A stretch of DNA of 64,000 nt. Origin: Aestuariivivens insulae (GTDB taxonomy: Bacteria; Bacteroidota; Bacteroidia; Flavobacteriales; Flavobacteriaceae). The notes beneath the pieces were generated by a model. That model did not search any database, was not told where the DNA came from, and saw only the letters and a list, made by a program, of their open reading frames with translations. Positions 45,852 to 55,453 of the stretch are shown one piece after another (the first letter of the stretch is position 1; every line of letters starts with the position of its first letter). The position numbers were made by a program, and so were the translations under genes. The stretch spans positions 62,001 through 126,000 of the forward strand of contig NZ_JAKMCS010000007.1 of the NCBI RefSeq assembly GCF_022662195.1. The letters are read 5' to 3'.

Positions 45852-48800
45852 ATGAAACTAAAAACTACATCAAATGAGACATTTAATTTGAGAAGAATTA
45901 AGTTGTTTTCCATTTTGTTTTTTTCATTCATGGCAATGTCTTTTGCCCAAACAGTGAAAGGAACGGTAACAGCAGATGGACAACCCCTACCTGGGGCAAC
46001 TATTTTGGTTAAGGGAACGACTACGGGGACAAGCACCGATTTTGATGGGAATTTTACGGTCAATGCGGAAGCTTCAAGCACACTTGTATTTTCCTATGTT
46101 GGTTATGCTACAAAGGAAGTGGTTGTTGGAGATCAAACAGAGATTAATGTAGTGCTGGAGGCTGATAATAAACTAGACGAAGTCGTTGTTATTGGTTATG
46201 GTACGCAACGTAAGTCTGATTTAACAGGGTCTGTGTCTTCGGTAAGCGCCGAAGATATTAATGCAACACCTGTATCCAGGGTGGATCAAGCCTTACAAGG
46301 TAGAGCAGCGGGTGTGCAGGTAACACAAGTAAGTGGTGCGCCTGGTGCAGGAACCGTTATAAGGGTAAGAGGAGGAAACTCTATTACAGGAAGTAATGAA
46401 CCACTTTGGGTTATTGATGGTATTGTAGTAGGGACAAACTTTAACCTGAATAACATTAATAGTAATGACATCAAATCTATTGAGATCTTAAAAGATGCTT
46501 CTTCAATCGCCATTTATGGGTCTAGAGGGGCAAATGGGGTTGTATTGGTGACTACCAAGAATGGAAAAGCTGTGGGGACTGGGAAACCGCAAGTGAGTGT
46601 AAACCTTTATACCAGTTCACAGATGGTTCCAGAATTACCTCATATGCTTACCCAGGAGGAACAGATAGCCTTTACCAATGAGAGTGCTCGCTTTAGAAAC
46701 ACTGCAGAACCATTCCCAAATGATCCTTCAACCTACCCTGATAATGATTGGTATGATTTAATTATGAATACAGCGCCTATTTATAGTGCAGATGTGTCCA
46801 TTTCTGGAGCAACAGACAATCTGAACTATTATAATTCCTTAAGCTATTTTAATCAAGAAGGTATTGTAAAGAGTTCAGGTATTGAAAAGTTTATTTTTAG
46901 ATCCAATTTAGACTATACCTTAAGTGAAAAATTAAAAGCTGGATTTAGGATAAATTATTCAAGAATTAATCAAGATAATGGTGTTGTAGGCTTTGGTAAC
47001 GCTTTTGGAACCCTAAGAACCCAGCCTATATATAATGATGATGGATCCTATAATGGGTTTAATGATGTTGTTGGAGCGCCTTTTGATAACCCTTTAGCGG
47101 CTATAGAGTTAAACACTAATGAAACGTTTACCAATAACTTATTGGCTACAGCTTATGTAGAGTATAGCCCTGCTGAAAACTGGATAATCCGTTCTACATT
47201 TAGTCCAGAATTTAACAATGTGAAACAAAATAGATTTATCTCGAGTCAAATGCCAGGTTTTCTTGCCATAAATGTAGGCGATGGGGGAGAAGCTAGTATA
47301 AGAACAGTAGCCAGTACAGGATGGAACAATGAGAACACCATTCAGTATACCTCAAATTTTAGTGAAGACCATAGCTTGGTTGCACTTGCAGGAGCTTCAT
47401 TTCAGAAAGTATCAACAGAAATAGAAATGGCAGAAGCCTTTGGTATTACAAGTGATGCAGCTGGGTTTAATAATTTAGGTTTTTCAGATCCAGCAAGATC
47501 AGTTGTAAGTAGTGATTTTACAGGATTTCAAATAGCGTCCTTTTTTGGAAGGTTAAACTATACCTATAAAGACAAATACCTTTTAACTTTAGTGGGAAGA
47601 ACAGATGGTAGTTCCCGCTTTGCACCAGGTAATAAGTATGAGTTCTATCCTTCTATAGCAGGAGCTTGGAAAATAACGGAAGAACCGTTTATGCAAAATC
47701 AAAGCACTTTTCAAGACTTAAAGTTAAGAGCCAGTTGGGGTAGGTCTGGAAATCAAGCTATTGGAGCGTATAGAACACTAGGGCTTTTAACAGAAGCAAA
47801 CACTACCTTAGGCGGTAGTGAGTTGCCAGGTTTAACTATTGGTAGACCGGCAAACCCCAATTTAAAATGGGAAACAACAAGTTCTTACGATATCGCATTG
47901 GAGGCTTCTCTTTTTGGAGGCAAGTTGTTTACAGAGTTAAATTATTACTACAAGAAAACCGAAGACTTATTATTGGACGTAACTATCCCTAGACAAACTG
48001 GGTTTACAAGTCAATTACAAAACATCGGATCGTTAGAGAATCAAGGTTGGGAGTTGATGGTTAATTCCACGAACATTAGTAATTCGAACTTTAGCTGGAA
48101 TTCGACGGTAACTTTGTCGTCTAATAATAACAAGATATTAGACTTAGGAGACGTAGATTTTATAGATGTTACGGTAGATGAAATATTAGGATCTGGTAAC
48201 ACTCGTTTAATTGTAGGGCAACCAGTACCTGTGTTTACAGGTGCTAGATATTTGGGGACATGGAAAAGTCAGGCAGAAATTGATGCATCTGGAATTACAA
48301 GTCCTACTGTGGTTGGTGGAGCTAGGTATGAAGATGTTAATGGAGATGGCATAATTTCATCGGAAGACTATGTGATATTGGGAGACCCCACACCGGATTT
48401 AATATTTGGTATTGAGAACACGTTTTCTTATAAAAATTGGGATTTATCATTCTATTTTCAAGGTACTACAGGTAATGAAGTGTTTAACTTAACAATGCGT
48501 AATAATTATTTTAACCGTGGAGAAACCACTAAATATGGAGATATAGCGGACCGATGGACACCGGATAACCCAGACTCAGATATTCCAAGGGCAGGGCAGG
48601 ATTCTGTGACAAATACACCGCCAAACTCTGAGTATGTTGAAGATGGGTCGCATATTCGTCTTAAGACTTTAAGATTAGCATATAATGTGCCGGTTAACGA
48701 CTGGGGGTTAAAAGGGGTATCAGATGCCACAATCTATTTCTCAGGAAATAATTTATTATTGTTCTCAGATTTTAGATTAATCGATCCCGAAGCCAGTAGA

Positions 48801-48899
48801 TTTGGAAGAACCGGTTTAGGAAATATTGCCCAAGGTTATCATAATGGGTCTTACCCTAATCCTCGAGTTATAACCCTTGGCTTAAACGTAACATTTTAA
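45852..48899 (+). CDS. SusC-like TonB-dependent outer-membrane receptor (complete)
   Basis: Complete receptor of 1015 residues. Signal peptide ends SFAQ (about residue 32). Then come the carboxypeptidase-like domain (VKGTVTADGQPLPGATILVKGT...DFDGNFTV), the TonB-box-like LDEVVVIGYGTQ, the plug (VDQALQGRAAGVQVTQVSG, IRVRGGNSI, LWVIDGIV, ILKDASSIAIYGSRGANGV) and a 22-strand-type beta-barrel ending in LGLNVTF. It forms the import channel with the SusD encoded 18 bp downstream. Compared with the first SusC it is closer to the family consensus (VVIGYGTQRKSDLTGSV). The nearby sulfatase, GH3 and lyase genes suggest that it imports sulfated rhamnose oligosaccharides. Confidence 0.96.
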   Translation: MKLKTTSNETFNLRRIKLFSILFFSFMAMSFAQTVKGTVTADGQPLPGATILVKGTTTGTSTDFDGNFTVNAEASSTLVFSYVGYATKEVVVGDQTEINVVLEADNKLDEVVVIGYGTQRKSDLTGSVSSVSAEDINATPVSRVDQALQGRAAGVQVTQVSGAPGAGTVIRVRGGNSITGSNEPLWVIDGIVVGTNFNLNNINSNDIKSIEILKDASSIAIYGSRGANGVVLVTTKNGKAVGTGKPQVSVNLYTSSQMVPELPHMLTQEEQIAFTNESARFRNTAEPFPNDPSTYPDNDWYDLIMNTAPIYSADVSISGATDNLNYYNSLSYFNQEGIVKSSGIEKFIFRSNLDYTLSEKLKAGFRINYSRINQDNGVVGFGNAFGTLRTQPIYNDDGSYNGFNDVVGAPFDNPLAAIELNTNETFTNNLLATAYVEYSPAENWIIRSTFSPEFNNVKQNRFISSQMPGFLAINVGDGGEASIRTVASTGWNNENTIQYTSNFSEDHSLVALAGASFQKVSTEIEMAEAFGITSDAAGFNNLGFSDPARSVVSSDFTGFQIASFFGRLNYTYKDKYLLTLVGRTDGSSRFAPGNKYEFYPSIAGAWKITEEPFMQNQSTFQDLKLRASWGRSGNQAIGAYRTLGLLTEANTTLGGSELPGLTIGRPANPNLKWETTSSYDIALEASLFGGKLFTELNYYYKKTEDLLLDVTIPRQTGFTSQLQNIGSLENQGWELMVNSTNISNSNFSWNSTVTLSSNNNKILDLGDVDFIDVTVDEILGSGNTRLIVGQPVPVFTGARYLGTWKSQAEIDASGITSPTVVGGARYEDVNGDGIISSEDYVILGDPTPDLIFGIENTFSYKNWDLSFYFQGTTGNEVFNLTMRNNYFNRGETTKYGDIADRWTPDNPDSDIPRAGQDSVTNTPPNSEYVEDGSHIRLKTLRLAYNVPVNDWGLKGVSDATIYFSGNNLLLFSDFRLIDPEASRFGRTGLGNIAQGYHNGSYPNPRVITLGLNVTF

Positions 48900-48917
48900 A
48901 AAAAATAAAGAATAGAT

Positions 48918-50507
48918 ATGAAAACAAAACATATATTTTTATACGTATTCATGATTTTCTCATGTTTAGCTTGTGAGGAATTTTTGGAAGAAGAACCAAG
49001 AGCATTAATCTCTCCAGAGACATTTTTAGCAACAACTAGTGATGCTAAGCAATTTATAAATGGGTACTATGCCATTTTAAAAAATAATTCAATTTACGGA
49101 CAAGTTGGATTGGATCATTTTTATGATAACGGTGCGGATATTATTGAGCCAAACCGTTCGGCTAATTTTGTAGAGCCCATTGGCAATTATTCACTTAATG
49201 AAGCAATAGCTGATGTATCTGTTCAAAAAATGAGCGTTTCTGATACCTGGAAGGATTTTTATAGGGTAATATTAAATACAAATATCTTAATTTCTAGAAT
49301 AGCTGATAATGAAGCAATACCTCAAGAAAACAGAACGGATTTTATTGCCGATGCAAGATTTGTAAGAGCTTTGTGTTATTGGCATATCACCAACCTTTGG
49401 GGGGCAGCACCGTATTATACAGAGGACCTTACCCTTGAAGAGATAAGTTCTTTGGGAAGAACGGATGAGGCCACTATAATAACCGGTATTTTAGATGATT
49501 TAGCTTTTGCCCAAGCAAATCTAAAAGATGCTTATATTGGAGAAGATGCTGGAAGGGCTTCAAAATGGGCAGCCGCTGTAATAGAGGCAAAAATCCATAT
49601 GCAGCAAAAAAATTGGCAAGAAGGATTAAATAAGTGTTTAGAAATTATTAACCAATCACCACATGCATTATTGCCAACTTATGCGGAGGTATTCGATCCT
49701 AATAACGAGTATAATGCAGAAATTATTTGGTCTTTAGACTTTGCTAAAGATATTCGAGGACAGTTTGAAGAAGGAGTGCTTAGAGCTGATGGTTCATTGC
49801 CAAGTTTTGCAGGTAATGGTAACTGGAGACCTAGTATGTTTAATCCGCGTTTAAGGGATGAGCCTGCAAATACGGCCGATACTGATGCTTTAAAGGCTGC
49901 TTTAGCCGCTAATGGAGAAGCTTTTAATGGTACCGGTTTACAAATTGCATCAAAGGACTTTGCTGAAAAATTTCCTGTGAATGACTTAAGACGGCCATTA
50001 AACGTTTCCGATACTTATGAAGGCATTCAATTAAATCACACTTACATGCCAAAATTCATGAATTTATCACTAGAAACATCGCCTCGTTTCAATCACTCTG
50101 ATAACAGAATGGTATTTCGTTTGGCAGATATTTATTTAATGGCTGCAGAATGTGAAAACGAATTGAATGGTCCTGCCAATGCATACCAATATATTCATCC
50201 AATAAGACAGCGTGCGTATGCCACGCAAGCTGAGTGGGAATTAGTAGGTTTAAGCCAACAACAATTTAGAGAAGCTATTTATGATGAGCGTAAATGGGAG
50301 TTGGCAGGTGAAGCTTGGAGAAGATATGACTTAATTAGATGGGGCATCTTGTTAGATGTAGTTCAAAATTTGGAATATCGTTTCTGGAATCCGGCCGCCA
50401 ATATTAGACCATGGCATGTGAAATTGCCAATTCCATTACAGGAACTTATTAATAATCCTGCATTGCTGGAGTATGACCCAACCAATAATGGGTACAGAAG
50501 TAATTAA
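48918..50507 (+). CDS. SusD/RagB-like outer-membrane glycan-binding lipoprotein
   Basis: Partner of the second SusC; 529 residues, lipobox FSCLAC (Cys 17 or 20). SusD landmarks: ISPETFLATTSDAKQFINGYY near the N-terminus, ADARFVRALCYWHITNLWGAAPYYTEDL in the TPR region, FRLADIYLMAAECENELNG and the C-terminal DERKWELAGEAWRRYDLIRWG. It binds glycan at the cell surface and closes the SusC barrel. It lies 18 bp after SusC and a terminator follows, so the operon consists of only this pair. Confidence 0.95.
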   Translation: MKTKHIFLYVFMIFSCLACEEFLEEEPRALISPETFLATTSDAKQFINGYYAILKNNSIYGQVGLDHFYDNGADIIEPNRSANFVEPIGNYSLNEAIADVSVQKMSVSDTWKDFYRVILNTNILISRIADNEAIPQENRTDFIADARFVRALCYWHITNLWGAAPYYTEDLTLEEISSLGRTDEATIITGILDDLAFAQANLKDAYIGEDAGRASKWAAAVIEAKIHMQQKNWQEGLNKCLEIINQSPHALLPTYAEVFDPNNEYNAEIIWSLDFAKDIRGQFEEGVLRADGSLPSFAGNGNWRPSMFNPRLRDEPANTADTDALKAALAANGEAFNGTGLQIASKDFAEKFPVNDLRRPLNVSDTYEGIQLNHTYMPKFMNLSLETSPRFNHSDNRMVFRLADIYLMAAECENELNGPANAYQYIHPIRQRAYATQAEWELVGLSQQQFREAIYDERKWELAGEAWRRYDLIRWGILLDVVQNLEYRFWNPAANIRPWHVKLPIPLQELINNPALLEYDPTNNGYRSN

Positions 50508-50544
50508 TAACAAGTAATTTGATTTTTTGAATTGTTTAGTTTGT

Positions 50545-50577
50545 AAAGACCGGAGTACATGATCCTTCGGTCTTTTT
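50545..50577 (+). terminator. Rho-independent terminator after the second SusCD pair
   Basis: Stem AAAGACCG / CGGTCTTT with a 15-base loop, ending in a T-run, 38 bp after the stop of SusD. Confidence 0.85.
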
Positions 50578-50609
50578 GATTAAATAAAATACTTTATATA
50601 TCTAAACTC

Positions 50610-50656
50610 TACGGCACAGTGCAGGACGCATAACCCAGTAGCCCTTGTTATTTTTA
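50610..50656 (+). promoter_or_regulatory. Tandem TGCAGGA operator with -7 box (copy f)
   Basis: Half-sites TACGGCACAG (50610-50619) and TGCAGGACGC (50620-50629), 19 bp, then TATTTTTA (50649-50656). The start codon of the GH3 gene is 62 bp away. Confidence 0.78.
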
Positions 50657-50691
50657 ATCTATAATTCAACTTTTACTATTTAACAGTTTTG

Positions 50692-52881
50692 ATGATCCTA
50701 AAATTTATGAAGAAAATACTCTCTATCAGTCTTATTGCAATTACTTTAATTGCTTGTAAAACAGAACAGACTAATCCGGATTTAAAAAATCAAGAAGATT
50801 TAGAGATTGCTCAGAAAGTTGAGGCATTGGTAAGTCAGATGAACCTAGATGAAAAAATAGCTGAAATGACACAAGATGCGCCAGCTAATGAGCGATTGGG
50901 TATTCCTGTTATGAAATACGGAGAAGCATTACATGGATTATGGCTAGTTCTTGATTATTATGGTAACACAACAGTTTATCCGCAAGCGGTAGCCTGTGCT
51001 TCTACTTGGGAACCTGACCTAATTAAAAAAATGGCATCTCAAACAGCCATAGAGGCACGGGTATTAGGTGTGACACATTGTTACTCACCTAATTTAGATG
51101 TCTATGCAGGAGATGCCCGCTATGGTCGTGTTGAAGAATCCTATGGTGAAGATCCTTATTTGGTTTCGCGAATGGGTGTTGCATTTATTGAAGGTTTACA
51201 AGGTACGGGAGATGAGCAATTTGATGAAAATCATGTTATAGCAACCGCCAAACATTTTGTGGGATACCCAGAAAACCGCCGTGGTATAAATGGTGGATTC
51301 AGCGATATGTCCGAACGTCGTTTGCGTGAAGTTTACCTTCCACCGTTTGAGGCTGCAGTACAGGAAGCAGGAGTAGGCTGTGTTATGCCGGGGCATCAAG
51401 ACTTTAATGGTGTACCTTGTCATATGAACACCTGGTTGTTAAAGGATATCTTAAGAGATGAGCTCGATTTTGATGGTTTTATTGTTTCTGATAATAATGA
51501 TGTAGGGAGAATAGAAACTATGCATTTTATTTCTGAAACCAGAACTGAAGCGGCTATATTAGGTTTAAAAGCGGGTGTTGACATGGACTTGGTAATTGGA
51601 AAAAACGTTGACCTGGCAACTTATCATGCTAATGTTTTGAAGGATACAGTAATGCAGGATCCTTCATTGATGAAATATATAGACAAAGCCGTATCACGTA
51701 ATTTAACCGCAAAATATAAATTAGGGTTATTTGATATTGAACCAAAAGAAATTGATACGGAAACTGTAGAAGCTGGCACTGAAGAACATCGAGAGTTTGC
51801 ATTGGAAATTGCAGAAAAATCTATTATCATGTTAAAAAATGATAATAATCTCTTACCTCTGGATGTATCAAAAATAAAATCATTAGCTGTTATTGGTCCT
51901 AATGCCCACGAAGAAAGACCAAAGAAGGGAACCTATGAACTATTGGGTGGATATTCAGGGTTGCCACCATATTATGTTTCAGTTTTAGATGGATTAAAGA
52001 AAAAAGTAGGTGGAAATGTTAAAATAAACTACGCTAAAGGTTGTGATATTGATAGTTTTTCAAAAGACGGATTTTCCGAGGCTATTGCTGCTGCTAAAAA
52101 GTCAGATGCTGTTGTTTTAGTTGTGGGTAGCTCTCACAGAACCTGCGGTGAAGGCGGCGATCGTTCTGATCTTGATTTGTATGGTGTCCAAAAAGAATTG
52201 GTAGAGGCTATTCATAAAACAGGAAAGCCTGTTATTGTGGTGTTAATTAATGGTCGCCCATTGAGTATAAACTACATTGCTGAAAATATACCGTCTGTAC
52301 TTGAAACGTGGTATGGCGGCATGAGAGCTGGTGATGCTGTTGCCAATGTACTTTTTGGTGATGTAAACCCTGGAGGGAAACTAACCATGTCTTTTCCACG
52401 ATCCGTAGGGCAGGTACCTGTTACTTATTTGGAACGTCCAGACTTTATTGGATCTGGAAAAGGAAAGTATCGATTTAGTGATAAATCACCATTATTTCCA
52501 TTTGGATATGGATTAAGTTACACCTCTTTTGAAATATCTGAGCCAAAGCTTCAAAGTGATAGTATTAGTACAGACAGTAGCACAACCGTTTCAGTTGAGG
52601 TTACTAATACTGGTGATAGGGAAGGTGATGAAGTTATTCAAATGTATGTGCGTGATGATTATGCTTCGGTTGGGAGATATTTAAAGCTATTGAAAGGCTT
52701 TGAGCGTATTTCCCTAAAGCCAGGTGAAACCAAAACGGTTAGCTTTGATTTAGGTTTTGATGAATTGAATGTTTTGAACCAAGAAATGACCAAGGTAGTT
52801 GAACCTGGAACATTTACCATTTCTGTGGGAACATCCTCCTTAGAGAAAGATTTACAGAAAGTTTCTCTATTGGTGGAGTAG
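50692..52881 (+). CDS. GH3 glycoside hydrolase lipoprotein (second)
   Basis: Lipoprotein of about 729 residues. Two ATG codons are possible (50692 and 50707, the latter giving MKKILSIS); both leave an intact signal and lipobox LIACK. GH3 order: TIM barrel with GRVEESYGEDPYL, AKHFVGYPENRRG and the nucleophile Asp 267 in IVSDNND, then the (alpha/beta)6 domain with the acid/base loop CGEGGDRSDLDLYG, and a C-terminal Fn3-like domain (VSVEVTNTGDREGDEVIQMYV). The full GExxDR loop makes it a more conventional beta-glucosidase/beta-xylosidase than the GH3 at 16389. The C-terminal domain is nearly duplicated in a remnant at 55134-55433. The next gene starts 78 bp on without a terminator. Confidence 0.92.
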   Translation: MILKFMKKILSISLIAITLIACKTEQTNPDLKNQEDLEIAQKVEALVSQMNLDEKIAEMTQDAPANERLGIPVMKYGEALHGLWLVLDYYGNTTVYPQAVACASTWEPDLIKKMASQTAIEARVLGVTHCYSPNLDVYAGDARYGRVEESYGEDPYLVSRMGVAFIEGLQGTGDEQFDENHVIATAKHFVGYPENRRGINGGFSDMSERRLREVYLPPFEAAVQEAGVGCVMPGHQDFNGVPCHMNTWLLKDILRDELDFDGFIVSDNNDVGRIETMHFISETRTEAAILGLKAGVDMDLVIGKNVDLATYHANVLKDTVMQDPSLMKYIDKAVSRNLTAKYKLGLFDIEPKEIDTETVEAGTEEHREFALEIAEKSIIMLKNDNNLLPLDVSKIKSLAVIGPNAHEERPKKGTYELLGGYSGLPPYYVSVLDGLKKKVGGNVKINYAKGCDIDSFSKDGFSEAIAAAKKSDAVVLVVGSSHRTCGEGGDRSDLDLYGVQKELVEAIHKTGKPVIVVLINGRPLSINYIAENIPSVLETWYGGMRAGDAVANVLFGDVNPGGKLTMSFPRSVGQVPVTYLERPDFIGSGKGKYRFSDKSPLFPFGYGLSYTSFEISEPKLQSDSISTDSSTTVSVEVTNTGDREGDEVIQMYVRDDYASVGRYLKLLKGFERISLKPGETKTVSFDLGFDELNVLNQEMTKVVEPGTFTISVGTSSLEKDLQKVSLLVE

Positions 52882-52959
52882 TACTTTAAATTGTTTTCTG
52901 TTAACGTAAAATGTTTTTATGCTTCTTTATTGTTATTGACTAAATAAAAATTTATTTCA

Positions 52960-54864
52960 ATGAAACGTACCGAAAAAACTAATCTTAATAATAAGATTTC
53001 AGTAGCTAAACTCTTGATGATTTTGGTTTTAACATTGCATTTTGGTTTTTTATCTGCACAGGTTACGGAAAAACCAACTTTGAAATTAAAAATACAAGAC
53101 AAAACCCTTTTGGTTGAAGCGATGTTACCAGACAATGTAAGGCAATTTGAACTTCGTATTGAAAGTTCACGAAATAAACCTATGAGTAGGTTTTCCACCG
53201 TTTCACAGATTGATCCAGATAGTTTAATACGCAAGAAATTATATAATAAGACAGACCATGAAACTTGGTTTCCTGTTGTCGACATAAGACCAGAGCAGGG
53301 AATGGAAGGCGTATGTGTTTTTAAAGGTAATCCAACGGGTACTTATACATTTGGTGGTCCTTATTATGATGATACACATAAACTTAAAAAACAAATTATT
53401 TTTCCATCGGGAAGGTTGGAGCATTGGGAAAACTCTTTGAGGGTAAGTTCAAAGCAAATTGAAGTTGAGAACTTTTATTTGAGAAAAACCTATCCGGTAT
53501 TATTGAAGGAATTCAGGCATGAAATAGAGTTGATTTCTGAAGATTGGAGTGGTAGTGTAAGTATATTTATTGATGGAAAAGATGGGCAATATGAGTTCGC
53601 AAGGAAAACTATTTCACCTGAAAATACAGAATGGAAACATTATGAACTTGAACAGCTACGGGGTGAAGGCTTGTCGAAAAAACGTTTGATAACCTCTTTG
53701 GAAGCGGTAATAGACAATGGTTTAAGACGACAGAATTTAAATCCGGATAGCCCTACCTACGGTTCCTTTTTTACCTTTTACGATTTAGACGCACGACTTC
53801 ATCGTTCATCTTACTGGTTGTGGGGTGGTTCTCCAATAGTGAAAATGGTTTTAGATGCCATAAAAGTACCAGAAATAGCCAGTAAGTATGACACTCAAGA
53901 GCTAATTCAACGGATGGATGAAGTAGGTAAGCTTTATTTGAAGTATCAGGTTCGAGAAGAAAACCACCCATCGCGGGGATCATTTTTGGTAATTTGGCTC
54001 AGGTCGCCCAATGGATATGAAAAATGGGTAGGCACATCAGACTCTGGAATTATGTTTAAATGGGCTTTGGCACCTTTATTTGAAACAACCGGGAACAGCG
54101 CTTATTTAGAGGCAGCCAATTTTTGGAATACCGAAAAGGGGAAGTTAATAGAAAGACATGAAATTTTACCTCATAACTATTTGTATGATATTAATGAGTT
54201 CCATAAGAACATTCTGGATGAAACAGGCTGGGATCCGGAAGGGCACAGCGTTTTTTATAGAATTACTGGTGACGAAAGTTTTAAAGAAGTCTCAAAACGT
54301 TACATGGATAAGCATATGCGTAAATTTCAAAATGACAATGGTTTATGGAACAGAAGCTGGTCATTAGAAAAAAATAAAGCTGTACCTCCTCTAAAAATGA
54401 CGCGTGGTACCGGTTGGACTATGGAAGGTATGTTGGCAATGAACGAAATGTTTCCCGATAGCATTTATTTAGATTATGCCCTAAAAATAGGGAACCAGTT
54501 AGTGGATAATCAAAATCCTGATGGCTCATGGAATTTTGTGTTCGATTCGCGTGAAGACCCTAGAACAGCCATTCCAACAGATAAAGGAACGCCTTTGTGG
54601 AGCCTACTAATGTACAGGCTTTATGAAACCACCAATAACTCCAAGTATTTACAGTCGGCACGAAAAGCACTTATATGGTGTCTTGAAAATCAATATCTAG
54701 GGCCTGATCCAGAAGCTATTGGTAGTATTGTAGGAAGAACCAATGCCTCAATGGTCGGGTACCGCTTTTACTATGATGCCACATGTGCCTATTCAACAGG
54801 TTTTTTTGGCTTGGCCATACTGAAAGAACTGGAGCTGCGGGAAAAGGAATTGAATAAAAATTGA
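52960..54864 (+). CDS. Secreted putative (alpha/alpha)-toroid glycan-active enzyme, family not recognised
   Basis: I do not recognise the family with certainty. Secreted protein of 634 residues, signal peptide ending FLSAQ. The first 240 residues look like a beta-rich domain (LKLKIQDKTLLVEAMLPDNV; TWFPVVDIRP). Residues about 255-630 have the helical repeat pattern of an (alpha/alpha)6 barrel as in GH88/GH105 or pectate-type lyases: FYDLDARLHRSSYWLWGG, GTSDSGIMFKWALAPLFE, LDETGWDPEGHSVFYR, MTRGTGWTMEGMLAMNEM and PTDKGTPLWSLLMYRLYE. Acidic residues sit in the turns where such enzymes keep their active site. It shares its operon with the second GH3, so a role in trimming oligosaccharides is likely. 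It does not obviously resemble the toroid-like protein at 23435. Confidence 0.6.
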   Translation: MKRTEKTNLNNKISVAKLLMILVLTLHFGFLSAQVTEKPTLKLKIQDKTLLVEAMLPDNVRQFELRIESSRNKPMSRFSTVSQIDPDSLIRKKLYNKTDHETWFPVVDIRPEQGMEGVCVFKGNPTGTYTFGGPYYDDTHKLKKQIIFPSGRLEHWENSLRVSSKQIEVENFYLRKTYPVLLKEFRHEIELISEDWSGSVSIFIDGKDGQYEFARKTISPENTEWKHYELEQLRGEGLSKKRLITSLEAVIDNGLRRQNLNPDSPTYGSFFTFYDLDARLHRSSYWLWGGSPIVKMVLDAIKVPEIASKYDTQELIQRMDEVGKLYLKYQVREENHPSRGSFLVIWLRSPNGYEKWVGTSDSGIMFKWALAPLFETTGNSAYLEAANFWNTEKGKLIERHEILPHNYLYDINEFHKNILDETGWDPEGHSVFYRITGDESFKEVSKRYMDKHMRKFQNDNGLWNRSWSLEKNKAVPPLKMTRGTGWTMEGMLAMNEMFPDSIYLDYALKIGNQLVDNQNPDGSWNFVFDSREDPRTAIPTDKGTPLWSLLMYRLYETTNNSKYLQSARKALIWCLENQYLGPDPEAIGSIVGRTNASMVGYRFYYDATCAYSTGFFGLAILKELELREKELNKN

Positions 54865-54953
54865 TAGCATTATAGCACTTCTTGGCGCAATTTTGCTTTT
54901 TCGCCTCTTGATTTGGCCTTTTGCTTAACGAAGTAAGATTGAAATTTTCACGA

Positions 54954-55139
54954 CTACAGTGAGTCCCGAATGGCACTAACATTTAGGATGTAATTTGTTA
55001 AAGGTTTAATTTCATTTTTGAATTCGGGATTCATAATCGGATTAGCCCACTCATTGGGATCGGCTTAATGGTCATATAATTTGTCGGTTCCATCTTGATG
55101 ACAGATGTAGCTGAATTCTCCGGCCATGGCAGTATAATC
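54954..55139 (-). pseudogene. Sulfatase C-terminal remnant
   Basis: No intact gene, but the minus strand reads GEFSYICHQDGTDKLYDH, a stop, then ADPNEWANPIMNPEFKNEI, ending at a TAG (54956-54954). This is the typical C-terminal pattern of S1 sulfatases (xYI-xx-DGT-xx-LYDH-xx-DPNEW-xN). About 60 codons remain, with one internal stop; protein-like sequence may continue to about 54880 in the same frame. It abuts a GH3 remnant on the opposite strand at about 55134, pointing to a deletion or rearrangement. Confidence 0.65.
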
Positions 55140-55433
55140 CTTTCTGTTACGGTAACCAATACAGGAGAACGGACGGGAGATGAAGTTATTCAAATGTATG
55201 TGCTTGATGATTATGCAACGGTTGGAAGATATTTAAAAATGTTAAAAGGTTTCGAGCGTATCGCGCTCAAGTCGGGAGAAACTAAAACGGTGTCCTTTAA
55301 ACTTGGATTCGATGAGCTTAATATTTTAAATCAGGATATGGAAAATGTAGTTGAACGGGGTAAATTTACAATTTCAGTAGGCGCTTCTTCTTTAGAAAAA
55401 GATTTGCAAAAAGTAAGACTTAAAGTAAAATAA
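55134..55433 (+). pseudogene. GH3 C-terminal (Fn3-like domain) remnant
   Basis: The frame open from 55095 to 55433 encodes only the last domain of a GH3 enzyme from about 55134 on: VTVTNTGERTGDEVIQMYV, GRYLKMLKGFERIALKSGE and SVGASSLEKDLQKV. These line up with the C-terminus of the GH3 encoded at 50692-52881 at most positions. The first dozen residues are just the antisense of the sulfatase remnant. A free Fn3-like domain with no signal peptide would not be exported, so this is a broken paralogue. Its stop codon overlaps a possible early start of the mutarotase gene. Confidence 0.8.
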
Positions 55434-55453
55434 TGGTAAAAACATTAATTGTT

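Noticed and set aside
47386-47396. TGCAGGA strings inside genes (also at 24505)
   Set aside because: They are single half-sites within coding sequence with no paired half-site 10 bp away and no -7 box at 18-19 bp, so they were not counted as operators.
55095-55433. A separate small gene of 112 codons
   Set aside because: Its useful part is only the C-terminal domain of a GH3, its start lies in the antisense of a sulfatase remnant and it has no export signal, so it is treated as debris.
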